From an uncultured Pelagibacteraceae bacterium (GTDB lineage: Bacteria; Pseudomonadota; Alphaproteobacteria; Pelagibacterales; AG-422-B15): a stretch of DNA of 64,000 bases. Below are positions 55,338 through 63,786 of this stretch, in pieces. The stretch covers positions 1 to 64,000 of the forward strand of contig CACMIV010000003.1 in NCBI GenBank assembly GCA_902613805.1. The letters are read 5' to 3'. Both the position numbers and the translations under genes were made by a program. A model generated the notes under the pieces. It had not been told where the DNA came from. It saw nothing but the letters and a program-made list of their open reading frames with translations, and did not search any database. The number at the start of each line of letters is the position of its first letter. Positions within the stretch are counted from its first letter, which is position 1.

Positions 55338-55487
55338 GTTGGTTCACGTAAAGTGAATAACAGGGAATAAGGTTTAAAGCCTTAACTGTACCCGCAACTG
55401 TAACTTTGGAATTTAAGTACAGATACCACTGATTAATCGGGAAGGTGTGCTTAAGTAGTGATGGAGAAGTCAGGAGACCTACCAACA
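55338..55487 (+). promoter_or_regulatory. cobalamin (B12) riboswitch aptamer
   Basis: Closing stem TGTTGGT (55338-55344) pairs perfectly with ACCAACA (55481-55487). Between them lie the conserved core elements: AGGGAA near 55362, CCCGCAACTGT near 55391, CCACTGA, CGGGAAGGTG near 55439, and the B12 box AGTCAGGAGACCTACC (55468-55483). It lies 76 bases upstream of a TonB receptor start, so high adenosylcobalamin should turn down uptake. All family landmarks are in order. Confidence 0.95.
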
Positions 55488-55558
55488 AAACATAGTCATC
55501 CACAGGTGATCGGGATAATCATTTGGACAATTTGTTTGCGGTGACTTCTAACTGGAGG
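55465..55558 (+). promoter_or_regulatory. probable riboswitch expression platform and receptor ribosome site
   Basis: AGAAGTCA (55465-55472), inside the aptamer, is complementary to TGACTTCT (55542-55549) next to the ribosome site TGGAGG (55553-55558). GTCATC (55495-55500) can pair either with GGTGA in AGGTGATC (55504-55511) or with GGTGAC (55540-55545). These competing pairings suggest control of translation initiation. No U-run terminator is present, which favours a translational mechanism. Confidence 0.55.
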
Positions 55559-55563
55559 CAAAG

Positions 55564-57795
55564 ATGACTAAGATAACCAAAAGACTTTTATTCTCAATAA
55601 TTATATTTGTAACTTTTATTACTAATATAAGTGCTGAAACGCCGGAAATTCTCATAAACCCTAGCAGTGAAGAGTACACTCGACTTTCATCCGGCTTAGC
55701 TGGATCAAATATCACTATAATTTCAAAAGAAGAACTTAAATTATATCAAAACAAATCCTTGCCAAAAATAATAGAAAGCTATTCAGGTATTTCTACGAGA
55801 ACGACGGCAGCTGGATATGACGGAGTATACACCACATTAGATATGCGGGGTTTTGGAGAAACAGCGAAATCAAATACTCTGATACTAATTAATGGTAGAC
55901 GTCTCAACGACGTTGATATGTCAACCATAAACTCTCATATACCTACAGAGAGCATTGAAAGAATAGAGATAATTAGAGGAGGATCAGCTGCGACATTGTA
56001 TGGTTCAGGTGCAGTCGGAGGTGCAATTAACATCGTTACAAACAATAAGGATATAATTAATTCTCTTAAAACCTCAATTGGTTCATATGGCAATAAAAGT
56101 GCGGATATATCATTATTTACTAAAATAAACGATCAGAGTTCTGTCGGTCTTTTTGGATCTCAAACTACAAACAGTAATTACCGAGATGCAGCGGATTTTG
56201 ATGAAAGTAATATTTTATTAAATATGAAGCATAAAGTTGAGGATATAACTTTAAATCTTGACGTGATGTCAATGGAAAATGAAAAAGATCTCCCAGGTGG
56301 AAGAATCAAAGGGGGTGAAGTTTATAATTACCATATTTGTAACCGCTACGAAGACAGCAAGACAGCAAGAAATTTAGGTGGAAGCTCATTACAAAATGGA
56401 GACTCTTGTAACACAGAGCGAAGAGTAGATTATGCCAATACTGAAATGGACAGTATTAATGCCAGTGTTATTATTCCTGTAAATGATTTAAATAAAATTT
56501 TTATTAACGCGGGATACAGAGATAAAACAGATAAATCTTTTTTTGGAGCAAATGCAAATACAGCGTCTACTCCAAATAACAGTGATAGATATACAGTCAC
56601 AACAATCGACGGAAATACTTTTAATTCCAGATACGAGACAAAGCAAGTTAATGAAACTCACTCTAATATCTTAAGCGTAGGATATGACTTTGCACATTCT
56701 TTTTATGATTCAACAAAACATAGAAAAGAGGATGAGGCAATGGGACAACAAATTTTTGCCAATCTAAAGGTCAGATCATTATATTTTCAAAATACCACGT
56801 ATGTAAATGAAAGTGACCTTATAGTTTCATTGGGTTATAGAGATGAAAAAAGTATGTTTGGAGCTCGTGATGACATCGATAAAACAGCTCCTGGTTTTGC
56901 TGACGTTGACTACGGTGAGTATGGAATTTTCCCAGTGATTTATGATATGACAACTCATAACGATACGACGAGCAATCAGGCATTCAATGTTGGTTTTGAA
57001 AAAAAATTAAATAGAGGTCTTTCTTTGTATGCAAGTTATGCCGAGTCTTTTCGAGTTCCTAATATTGATGAAAGAGTTGCCTCTTCGAGCCCTAAGACAA
57101 CCTTTGATCTAAAACCTCAGGAGTCTGAGGGTTACGATATTGGTGTCAGATATTTCACAGATAAAATTAATTTAGATGTTAGTTATTATTCGATCGATAC
57201 AACAAATGAAATACAATATAGAAATGGTATAAATACAAATGTAGATCCGATTGAGCGTAAGGGCTTTGATATTGATCTTGGATATAGTCTTGATCAATCT
57301 AATAAGTTAAGGGGATCTTTTAGTTATACTGTTGCAGAGTTTACTGCTGGAACACTTACGCCGGGAGTAAGTACTTATGGGGAAACATTTGCGCCTAATA
57401 CGTGGCAAAATCTCTTAGGTGGTGTTGATACATTACATTTAAGAGGTAAATCTGTACCACTGATTTCACCAATACAATTTAGTTTAGCTTATGAAACTGA
57501 AGTGAGAAACAATTTAACTCTTGATTTAGAATTAAATTATTTAGATAAAAAATATGTTTCGAATGATGAAGAAAATATCGAGCCGCAGATACCAGATTAT
57601 TATATTGTAAATTCATACTTTAGTTTTGTTGATAAAAATTACACTCTAAATTTTGGTATAAACAACTTATTTGATGAAGCGACATACGATTATGCAGTTT
57701 CAAGTACTTTTCATAATGATGCACATTACGGATTATCCAATGTATATCCATTACCAGATCGAAATTTATTCTTTAATTTTGGATATACTTTTTGA
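55564..57795 (+). CDS. btuB: TonB-dependent receptor, BtuB-like
   Basis: Outer-membrane beta-barrel transporter of 743 residues, most likely for cobalamins. A signal peptide ends at about residue 24 (TNISA). The plug domain shows SLPKIIESYSGIS, LDMRGFGE, LILINGRRLND and IERIEIIRGGSAATLYGSGAVGGAINIVT. The barrel ends with a C-terminal Phe (NFGYTF), the usual insertion signal. The upstream cobalamin riboswitch supports a B12 substrate. No btuF/C/D genes are in the window. Confidence 0.88.
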   Translation: MTKITKRLLFSIIIFVTFITNISAETPEILINPSSEEYTRLSSGLAGSNITIISKEELKLYQNKSLPKIIESYSGISTRTTAAGYDGVYTTLDMRGFGETAKSNTLILINGRRLNDVDMSTINSHIPTESIERIEIIRGGSAATLYGSGAVGGAINIVTNNKDIINSLKTSIGSYGNKSADISLFTKINDQSSVGLFGSQTTNSNYRDAADFDESNILLNMKHKVEDITLNLDVMSMENEKDLPGGRIKGGEVYNYHICNRYEDSKTARNLGGSSLQNGDSCNTERRVDYANTEMDSINASVIIPVNDLNKIFINAGYRDKTDKSFFGANANTASTPNNSDRYTVTTIDGNTFNSRYETKQVNETHSNILSVGYDFAHSFYDSTKHRKEDEAMGQQIFANLKVRSLYFQNTTYVNESDLIVSLGYRDEKSMFGARDDIDKTAPGFADVDYGEYGIFPVIYDMTTHNDTTSNQAFNVGFEKKLNRGLSLYASYAESFRVPNIDERVASSSPKTTFDLKPQESEGYDIGVRYFTDKINLDVSYYSIDTTNEIQYRNGINTNVDPIERKGFDIDLGYSLDQSNKLRGSFSYTVAEFTAGTLTPGVSTYGETFAPNTWQNLLGGVDTLHLRGKSVPLISPIQFSLAYETEVRNNLTLDLELNYLDKKYVSNDEENIEPQIPDYYIVNSYFSFVDKNYTLNFGINNLFDEATYDYAVSSTFHNDAHYGLSNVYPLPDRNLFFNFGYTF

Positions 57796-57819
57796 TATAG
57801 AGGAGATATAAATTATTAA

Positions 57820-58338
57820 ATGCAAATTAATAAAAAAATTATTTTTGGTATTTCAATAGTATTTGTATTGGCATTAAGCAGAGTCCTGCCTCATCCTCCT
57901 AATTTCACGCCAATATTAGGAATGGCTTTTTTCGCAGGTGCCGTGTTTGATAAAAAAGTATTAGCATATTGTATTTCAATTCTAGCAATGTTGGTCAGTG
58001 ATTTATATTTAGGTTTTCATGCTGGTATGCCAATAATTTATTTTGCTATTTGCGTGTGTATATTGATTGGTACTTTTTTTTACTCAAAGTTAAATCTAAC
58101 TACTTCATTTTTAGGAATTAGTGCAGGTGTAATATCTTTTTATTTAATATCAAATTTTGCTGTTTGGTATGGATCAGGAATGTATACTTCTGATTTGAAT
58201 GGACTAATCACTTGCTACATAATGGCTCTACCATTTTTGCAAAATACATTTTTATCAAGCATTCTCTATGGTATGGCCGCTTGTATATTATATTTAATGG
58301 CTGATAAGCATCTAAAATTTAGCGCAAAACAGGCCTAA
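57820..58338 (+). CDS. small membrane protein downstream of the B12 receptor (DUF6580-like)
   Basis: A 172-residue protein with five or six hydrophobic segments. RVLPHPPNFTPILGMAFFAGAVF and SDLYLGFHAGM are the pattern I recall for DUF6580, a family assigned from memory. Size and topology resemble the substrate-binding S components of ECF vitamin transporters. It is 24 bp after the receptor with AGGAG nearby, so it is probably under the same riboswitch. A role in moving cobalamin or a precursor across the inner membrane is inferred, not shown. Confidence 0.7.
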   Translation: MQINKKIIFGISIVFVLALSRVLPHPPNFTPILGMAFFAGAVFDKKVLAYCISILAMLVSDLYLGFHAGMPIIYFAICVCILIGTFFYSKLNLTTSFLGISAGVISFYLISNFAVWYGSGMYTSDLNGLITCYIMALPFLQNTFLSSILYGMAACILYLMADKHLKFSAKQA

Positions 58339-58401
58339 AAGAATATTGAAAAGCTTTTTTTTTAACATTATATAATTATAAATACAATTTTAGGAGATTC
58401 T

Positions 58402-59604
58402 ATGGACACTGCGTTTTCAAATGAAGATTTAAAGTTTCAAAGTGAAATAAGGGATTTTATTAAAACAAATTATCCACAAGAACTTAGAGACTCAATCAAT
58501 TCAAAAAGAAAACTAGGTAAAGAACTATCAAGAGAAGATCTTACAGCCTGGCATAAGATTTTAGGAAAGCACAATGGTTGGTCAGCACCAAGTTGGCCTA
58601 AACAGTATGGGGGCGCAGAATTTACTCCAACACAAAAATATATTTTCGAGCAAGAATGCGCAAAAGCTGAATGTCAATATATTATGCCATTTGGAATAAA
58701 TATGGTTGGTCCAGTAATTTATACTTTTGGAAATGAGGAGCAAAAAGCGCAACACTTACCTGGAATTTTGAGTGGTGAAGTTTTTTGGTGCCAGGGTTAC
58801 TCAGAGCCTGGCTCAGGTTCGGATCTTGCTTCACTAAAAACTAGTGCCGTGAAGGAAGGTGACCATTATATCGTTAATGGACAAAAAACTTGGACTACAA
58901 TGGCACAGTATGCAGATTGGATTTTTTGTTTGGTAAGAACCAATCCAGATGCAGAAAAACCTCAACAAGGCATTTCATTTCTTTTGATTGATATGAAAAC
59001 TCCTGGTGTAACTGTTAGGCCTATCAAGCTTATGGATGGATCTCATGAGGTGAATGAAACTTGGTTTGATAATGTCAAGGTTCCAGTAGAAAATTTAATT
59101 GGTCAAGAAAATATGGGTTGGACTTATGCAAAATTTTTATTAGCTCATGAAAGATCAGGTATTGCTGGAGTTGCAAGATCAAAGAAAGCAATAGAAAGAA
59201 TAAAACAGATTGCTAGTTCTGAAATGTCATACGGCGAACCTTTAATTCAAGATCCAGCATTTAAAGCAAAAATAGCAGCTGCAGAATTAGAATTATCAGC
59301 ACTTGAATATACTGAATTGAGAACGCTTGCAAAGGACTCTGCTGGTAAAGGTCCTGGGCCAGAGTCATCTCTTTTGAAAATTAAAGGAACAGATATTCAG
59401 CAAACTGTCACAGAGTTAGCTATGGAAGCCGTTGGATATTATGCAAATCCTCACCTTGGCACGACTTTGAGTAATGAATATGTCGGTCCAGACTATGCTA
59501 CTAATCTATCAGGTACATATTTTAACTTTCGTAAGGCATCCATTTATGGAGGATCTAACGAGATTCAAAGAAATATCATAGCTAAAATGGTCTTAGGTCT
59601 CTAG
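58402..59604 (+). CDS. acyl-CoA dehydrogenase, second tandem pair, member 1
   Basis: A 400-residue FAD enzyme. CQGYSEPGSGSDLASLKTSAVKEGDHYIVNGQKTWTT is the flavin-binding region and ASIYGGSNEIQRNIIAKMVLGL the C terminus, with Gly replacing the MCAD-type catalytic Glu. AGGAG is 6 bases before the start. It resembles the steroid/branched-chain FadE subfamily that pairs with a shorter partner. The partner follows after a 43-bp gap holding its own promoter. Confidence 0.88.
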   Translation: MDTAFSNEDLKFQSEIRDFIKTNYPQELRDSINSKRKLGKELSREDLTAWHKILGKHNGWSAPSWPKQYGGAEFTPTQKYIFEQECAKAECQYIMPFGINMVGPVIYTFGNEEQKAQHLPGILSGEVFWCQGYSEPGSGSDLASLKTSAVKEGDHYIVNGQKTWTTMAQYADWIFCLVRTNPDAEKPQQGISFLLIDMKTPGVTVRPIKLMDGSHEVNETWFDNVKVPVENLIGQENMGWTYAKFLLAHERSGIAGVARSKKAIERIKQIASSEMSYGEPLIQDPAFKAKIAAAELELSALEYTELRTLAKDSAGKGPGPESSLLKIKGTDIQQTVTELAMEAVGYYANPHLGTTLSNEYVGPDYATNLSGTYFNFRKASIYGGSNEIQRNIIAKMVLGL

Positions 59605-59610
59605 TACCTT

Positions 59611-59639
59611 TTGACATATTTAGTGTCATAACTTATAAC
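59611..59639 (+). promoter_or_regulatory. sigma-70-like promoter with start codon 8 bases after the -10
   Basis: TTGACA (59611-59616), exactly 17 bases, then TATAAC (59634-59639). A start site 6-7 bases after the -10 falls at 59645-59646, two or three bases before the ATG at 59648. No ribosome site precedes that ATG (GCTTTTTT). The transcript would be leaderless or nearly so. Confidence 0.6.
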
Positions 59640-59647
59640 GCTTTTTT

Positions 59648-60826
59648 ATGAATTTTGATTACACCGAGGAACAGACCTTGCTCGACAACATGGTTACTTC
59701 TTTTGTAAGAGATAATTATGATTGGGATACTCGTTGCAATATAGTCAAATCAGAAGAGGGATGGAAAGAAGAAAATTGGAAACAATTTGCGGAACTTGGT
59801 CTTCTAGGAGTTCCATTTGATGAAGCTTACGGAGGGCTTGGAGGAAAATCCGCTGATTTAATGATTGTGATGGAACAGTTTGGAAAAGGACTCGTTGTTG
59901 AACCATATTTACCAACTGTAATATTAGCGGGTGGATTGATATCAAAACTTGGATCTGAGGAGCAAAAGAATTCGATTATACCAGAAATAATCTCAGGCAA
60001 TACAAGATGTGCGTTTGCATATGCTGAACCACAAAGTAGATTTGATTTAAATGATGTAAAAACATCAGCTGTACTTAACGGAGATGACTATGTGTTAAAT
60101 GGTTTTAAGTCAGTGGTATTTGGAGCGGGCATGGCATCACACCTTATTATTTCTGCAAGAACTGATGGAGAGCAAAGATCTGAATCTGGAATTACATTAT
60201 TTATTGTTGATACGAAGTCTGAGGGACTTACACTTCAAAATTATCCTACAATTGATGAATACAGAGCCTCTGAAGTTATTATTGAGAATCTAAAAGTTTC
60301 AAAAGATAATGTTTTAGGAAAAGTTAATATGGCCTACGATGCCATTGAAGAAATTGTAGATAACAGTACTATTGCTGCATGTTCTGAAGCAGTTGGTATT
60401 TTGCAAGTCTTAAAAGACTCTACGACTGAATATTGCAAAAACAGAAAACAATTCGGACAGTCAATTGCTAAAAACCAAGTCATACAACATCGTCTTGTGG
60501 ATATGATGATTGAGTATGAACAGGCTAAGTCAATTCTTTACATGGCAGTGACTGCAGATTTGACTAATTCAGATGAAAGAAGAAAAGCAGTATCAGCTGC
60601 TAAAGCACGTATAGGTAAAGCAATAAAATTTGTAGGCGAAAGCGCTATTCAATTGCATGGTGGAATGGGCGTTGTTGATGAATATATGGTAAGTCACTAT
60701 TTTAAAAGGGCGACAATGATCGGAGTATTGTTTGGAAATACTGATTATCATATGAGAAGATATATGACACTCACCCAATCAGGGATTTCATCATCTGATG
60801 AAGCAATTTCAGTTAGTGTTACTTAA
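59648..60826 (+). CDS. acyl-CoA dehydrogenase, second tandem pair, member 2
   Basis: A 392-residue acyl-CoA dehydrogenase fold. LGVPFDEAYGGLGGKS, FAYAEPQSRFDLNDVKTSAV, RKQFGQSIAKNQVIQHRLVDM and IQLHGGMGVVDEYMV are family blocks. The end LFGNTDYHMRRY departs from the catalytic EGTxxIQRN loop. It is related in design to 50517-51647 and is probably the beta-type partner of the preceding gene. It carries its own promoter. Confidence 0.86.
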   Translation: MNFDYTEEQTLLDNMVTSFVRDNYDWDTRCNIVKSEEGWKEENWKQFAELGLLGVPFDEAYGGLGGKSADLMIVMEQFGKGLVVEPYLPTVILAGGLISKLGSEEQKNSIIPEIISGNTRCAFAYAEPQSRFDLNDVKTSAVLNGDDYVLNGFKSVVFGAGMASHLIISARTDGEQRSESGITLFIVDTKSEGLTLQNYPTIDEYRASEVIIENLKVSKDNVLGKVNMAYDAIEEIVDNSTIAACSEAVGILQVLKDSTTEYCKNRKQFGQSIAKNQVIQHRLVDMMIEYEQAKSILYMAVTADLTNSDERRKAVSAAKARIGKAIKFVGESAIQLHGGMGVVDEYMVSHYFKRATMIGVLFGNTDYHMRRYMTLTQSGISSSDEAISVSVT

Positions 60827-60833
60827 ATAAATT

Positions 60834-61736
60834 TTATTCAGCTAGTTTTTTAAATATGTGAGCTGTATGCTCTGCTCCTGTTTTAAGCGCCTTACCACCA
60901 TCCATATTCGATGCTTCAGCCCACTTTTCAGCTAACATATCCGCATTAAGTTCATCGCCTTTTAGAGCAACGCCTTGTGAATGAACTATTTCTGCAGAAG
61001 CAAATACACCAGCACCAGCTGATATCATTGCACCATTTGGCGCATCCTCTGACGCCATAAACATGACTGCCGGTGAAACAGTTTCTGGTTTTAAACTATC
61101 AAAAACTGCATCTGGCATTCCTAAATTTTCTGTCATTCGTGTTGCTGCTACAGGAATTAGAGAATTTACTTTAATATTATATTTCATACCTTCAATTTTA
61201 AGAGTATTCATTAGCCCAACAACTCCCATTTTAGCTGCACCATAATTCGATTGTCCGAAATTTCCAAATACTCCAGATGATGAAGATGTCATGATTATTC
61301 TTCCATAATTTTGTTCTGTCATTATTGGCCAAACTGCTTTTGTACAATAAACAGAACCCATCATATGAACATTTACTACAAATTCGAAATCATCAAGTGT
61401 TACTTTTGCAAAGGATTTGTCTCTTAGAACACCTGCATTATTCACTAAAATATCAACACGACCAAAGGCAGCCATTGTATCATCAACTAATTTTTTCACG
61501 CCTGCTTTATCAGTTACACTTGATCCATTAGATATTGCCTCACCACCCATGGCTTTTATTTCATCAACTACTTTATCAGCAGCTTCACTTGATCCACCAG
61601 TACCATCAACAGAACCACCTAAGTCATTTACGACAACTTTAGCTCCTCTTTTTGCAAATTCTAATGCGTGACATCTTCCAAGTCCTCCACCTGCGCCTGT
61701 AACTATTGCAACTTTATCGTTAAAACTAATTGTCAT
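60834..61736 (-). CDS. SDR dehydrogenase, multifunctional protein 2/17-beta-HSD4-like
   Basis: A 300-residue NAD-dependent dehydrogenase. The cofactor motif is VTGAGGGLGRCHALEFAKRGAKVVVNDLGG, then GSVDGTGGSS, typical of the (3R)-hydroxyacyl-CoA dehydrogenase unit of peroxisomal multifunctional enzyme 2. SSSSGVFGNFGQSNYGAAK holds the catalytic Ser and Tyr-x3-Lys. It is convergent with the acyl-CoA dehydrogenase pair (7 bp), fitting a beta-oxidation role on unusual acyl chains. Confidence 0.88.
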   Translation of the reverse strand: MTISFNDKVAIVTGAGGGLGRCHALEFAKRGAKVVVNDLGGSVDGTGGSSEAADKVVDEIKAMGGEAISNGSSVTDKAGVKKLVDDTMAAFGRVDILVNNAGVLRDKSFAKVTLDDFEFVVNVHMMGSVYCTKAVWPIMTEQNYGRIIMTSSSSGVFGNFGQSNYGAAKMGVVGLMNTLKIEGMKYNIKVNSLIPVAATRMTENLGMPDAVFDSLKPETVSPAVMFMASEDAPNGAMISAGAGVFASAEIVHSQGVALKGDELNADMLAEKWAEASNMDGGKALKTGAEHTAHIFKKLAE

Positions 61737-61745
61737 GTAAAACTC

Positions 61746-62411
61746 CTATTCGATTAATTCCGTTAATTGAGAAAAATTGTTTATAACTAAATCAGCATCA
61801 TTGTAAATATTTTTATTATCAGTATATCCATAACCCACCAAAACAACTGGCATATTTGCATTGTGTCCAGCATTTAAATCTGTTGCACTATCTCCAATCA
61901 TTAATGATTCATCTTCACTTACATTTAATCTTCTACATATTTCAATCAATGGAAATGGGTCAGGCTTACTTTTGGGAAAAGTATCTCCGCCAACTAGATA
62001 GTCAAAGTAATGTAATATTCCAAGCTTTTCCAGTAACATATTACTAAGTCTTTCCATTTTATTAGTACATACTGCTAATTTTAATTCTTTTGATTTAATT
62101 AAATTGAGTACTTTATCAACGTTCTCAAATAGTACGCTATCATCATCTATATTATGGGTATAATGAAGAAGAAATATTTTAAGCATCTCATTAATTTTAT
62201 TATCGTCGTATTGAATATTTTTAGTTATAACTGTTCTTCGAATTAACTCACGAGCACCATAACCAACTAGATCTCTAATTTCCGCTAAAGTAACTTGAGG
62301 TTCGTTGAGTTCCGAAAGCATATAATTTAATGAATTCCTAAAATCTGGAGCTGTATCAACCAAAGTACCATCCAAATCAAAAATAAAAAGCTTCTTATTT
62401 TTTAGGTCCAT
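61746..62411 (-). CDS. gph: HAD phosphatase, phosphoglycolate phosphatase-like
   Basis: A 221-residue HAD-family phosphatase. The start at 62411 (MDLKNKKLFIFDLDGTL) is chosen because the longer frame would cover the glmU start on the other strand. DLDGTLVDTAPDF is the nucleophile motif, VCTNK motif II, PKSKPDPFPL motif III, and MIGDSATDLNAGHNANMPVV motif IV. Phosphoglycolate is the likely substrate, though related HADs overlap. It lies 9 bp downstream of nothing but directly upstream of the SDR gene. Confidence 0.87.
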   Translation of the reverse strand: MDLKNKKLFIFDLDGTLVDTAPDFRNSLNYMLSELNEPQVTLAEIRDLVGYGARELIRRTVITKNIQYDDNKINEMLKIFLLHYTHNIDDDSVLFENVDKVLNLIKSKELKLAVCTNKMERLSNMLLEKLGILHYFDYLVGGDTFPKSKPDPFPLIEICRRLNVSEDESLMIGDSATDLNAGHNANMPVVLVGYGYTDNKNIYNDADLVINNFSQLTELIE

Positions 62412-62484
62412 TCTAGGTAAGTCTCTGAAATAAAATTTTACGATACAATTTAACGTATATTGGTTATTTTCCAAAAAATATTCA

Positions 62485-63786
62485 ATGAAAAATTTAGAAA
62501 TTATAATACTTGCCGCTGGTAAAGGCACTAGAATGAAATCAAGTAAACCAAAAATTCTACATGAATTGGGTGGTAAGCAAATAATTGATTATATAATTGA
62601 TATATCAAAAAAATTAAAACCAAAAAGAATTCACCTTGTACTCAATAGCCAAATTAAAGCTAAATTTAATAAATATAAAAATATAAATATTATAATCCAA
62701 AAAAAACAAAATGGGACAGGGGATGCGATTAAGAATGCTTTGAAATGTCTCAATCCAAATTCAATTGCGCTGACTCTTTATGGTGATGTTCCATTCATAA
62801 ATCATAAAACAATTATGAATGTATCAAAAATCAAAGATAATCTTATAAATGTATTGTGCTTTAATAAGGAAGAAAAAAATAATTACGGGAAAGTAATATT
62901 AGGACCAGATGGCTACATAAGCGAAATCGTAGAACAAAAAGAACTTAAGAAAAATGAAAATTATTACTTATGTAATTCAGGTGTCTTTGCTATTCGAGCT
63001 AAACTTCTGCGTTCCCTATTACCTAAATTAAGAAAAAATAATAAGAAGAAAGAATTTTATTTAACTGATATATTTAAACTAGCACATAAACTAGGAGCAG
63101 TAGTTAATCCAATATTGACTTATGAGGAGGAAGTTATGGGCATTAATGATAAAAAAGATTTAGCTATGGCGCATAAGATAAAACAAAATAAATTAAGGTC
63201 CAAGCATCTAACGGCAGGCGTTACGATGGTTGACCCTGACACTGTATATTTTTCAGAGGATACAAAAATCGGAAAAGATGTTGTGATCCATCCATTTGTG
63301 ATTATTGGAAAGAATGTTAAAATTGGCAATAGAACTGAAATATTTTCATTCACACACATTGAAGATTGTAAAATTGGCAATGAAGTAAATATTGGACCTT
63401 ATGCTAGAATAAGACCTGGAACAAAAATTAGAAGTAATGTTGGAGTTGGAAATTTTGTTGAAATTAAAAATACAATTGTAGGCAAAAAATCAAAACTAAA
63501 TCACCTTTCATATGTTGGCGATAGTAAATTAGGACAGAACGTAAACATTGGAGCGGGAACTATTACCTGTAATTATGATGGATCAAAAAAAAATAAAACA
63601 AATATAGAAGATAATGCATTTATTGGCTCAAATTCATCCTTAGTAGCCCCAGTTACAATTGGAAAAAAAGCCTATATTGGTTCTGGGTCGACTATAACAA
63701 AAAATGTTACCGCAAACAGCCTTGCAGTTGAAAGAGCTTTACAAAAAGAAATAAAAAACTGGGTAAGTAAAAAAAGGGAAAAATAA
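62485..63786 (+). CDS. glmU: bifunctional GlmU (GlcNAc-1-P uridyltransferase / GlcN-1-P acetyltransferase)
   Basis: Makes UDP-GlcNAc, the precursor for MurA and lipid A. The N-terminal pyrophosphorylase domain has LAAGKGTRMKSSKPKILHELGGK, QNGTGDAI and YGDVPF. From about residue 240 a left-handed beta-helix of hexapeptide repeats forms the acetyltransferase, with GPYARIRPGT, KLNHLSYVGDS and NIGAGTITCNYDG. At 433 residues it is slightly short of the usual 450-460. The stop overlaps the glmS start (TAATG). Confidence 0.96.
   Translation: MKNLEIIILAAGKGTRMKSSKPKILHELGGKQIIDYIIDISKKLKPKRIHLVLNSQIKAKFNKYKNINIIIQKKQNGTGDAIKNALKCLNPNSIALTLYGDVPFINHKTIMNVSKIKDNLINVLCFNKEEKNNYGKVILGPDGYISEIVEQKELKKNENYYLCNSGVFAIRAKLLRSLLPKLRKNNKKKEFYLTDIFKLAHKLGAVVNPILTYEEEVMGINDKKDLAMAHKIKQNKLRSKHLTAGVTMVDPDTVYFSEDTKIGKDVVIHPFVIIGKNVKIGNRTEIFSFTHIEDCKIGNEVNIGPYARIRPGTKIRSNVGVGNFVEIKNTIVGKKSKLNHLSYVGDSKLGQNVNIGAGTITCNYDGSKKNKTNIEDNAFIGSNSSLVAPVTIGKKAYIGSGSTITKNVTANSLAVERALQKEIKNWVSKKREK

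Noticed and set aside
62412..62528. Upstream extension of the HAD phosphatase
   Set aside because: It overlaps the glmU start on the other strand; the FDLDGTL motif belongs near residue 10, matching the start at 62411.
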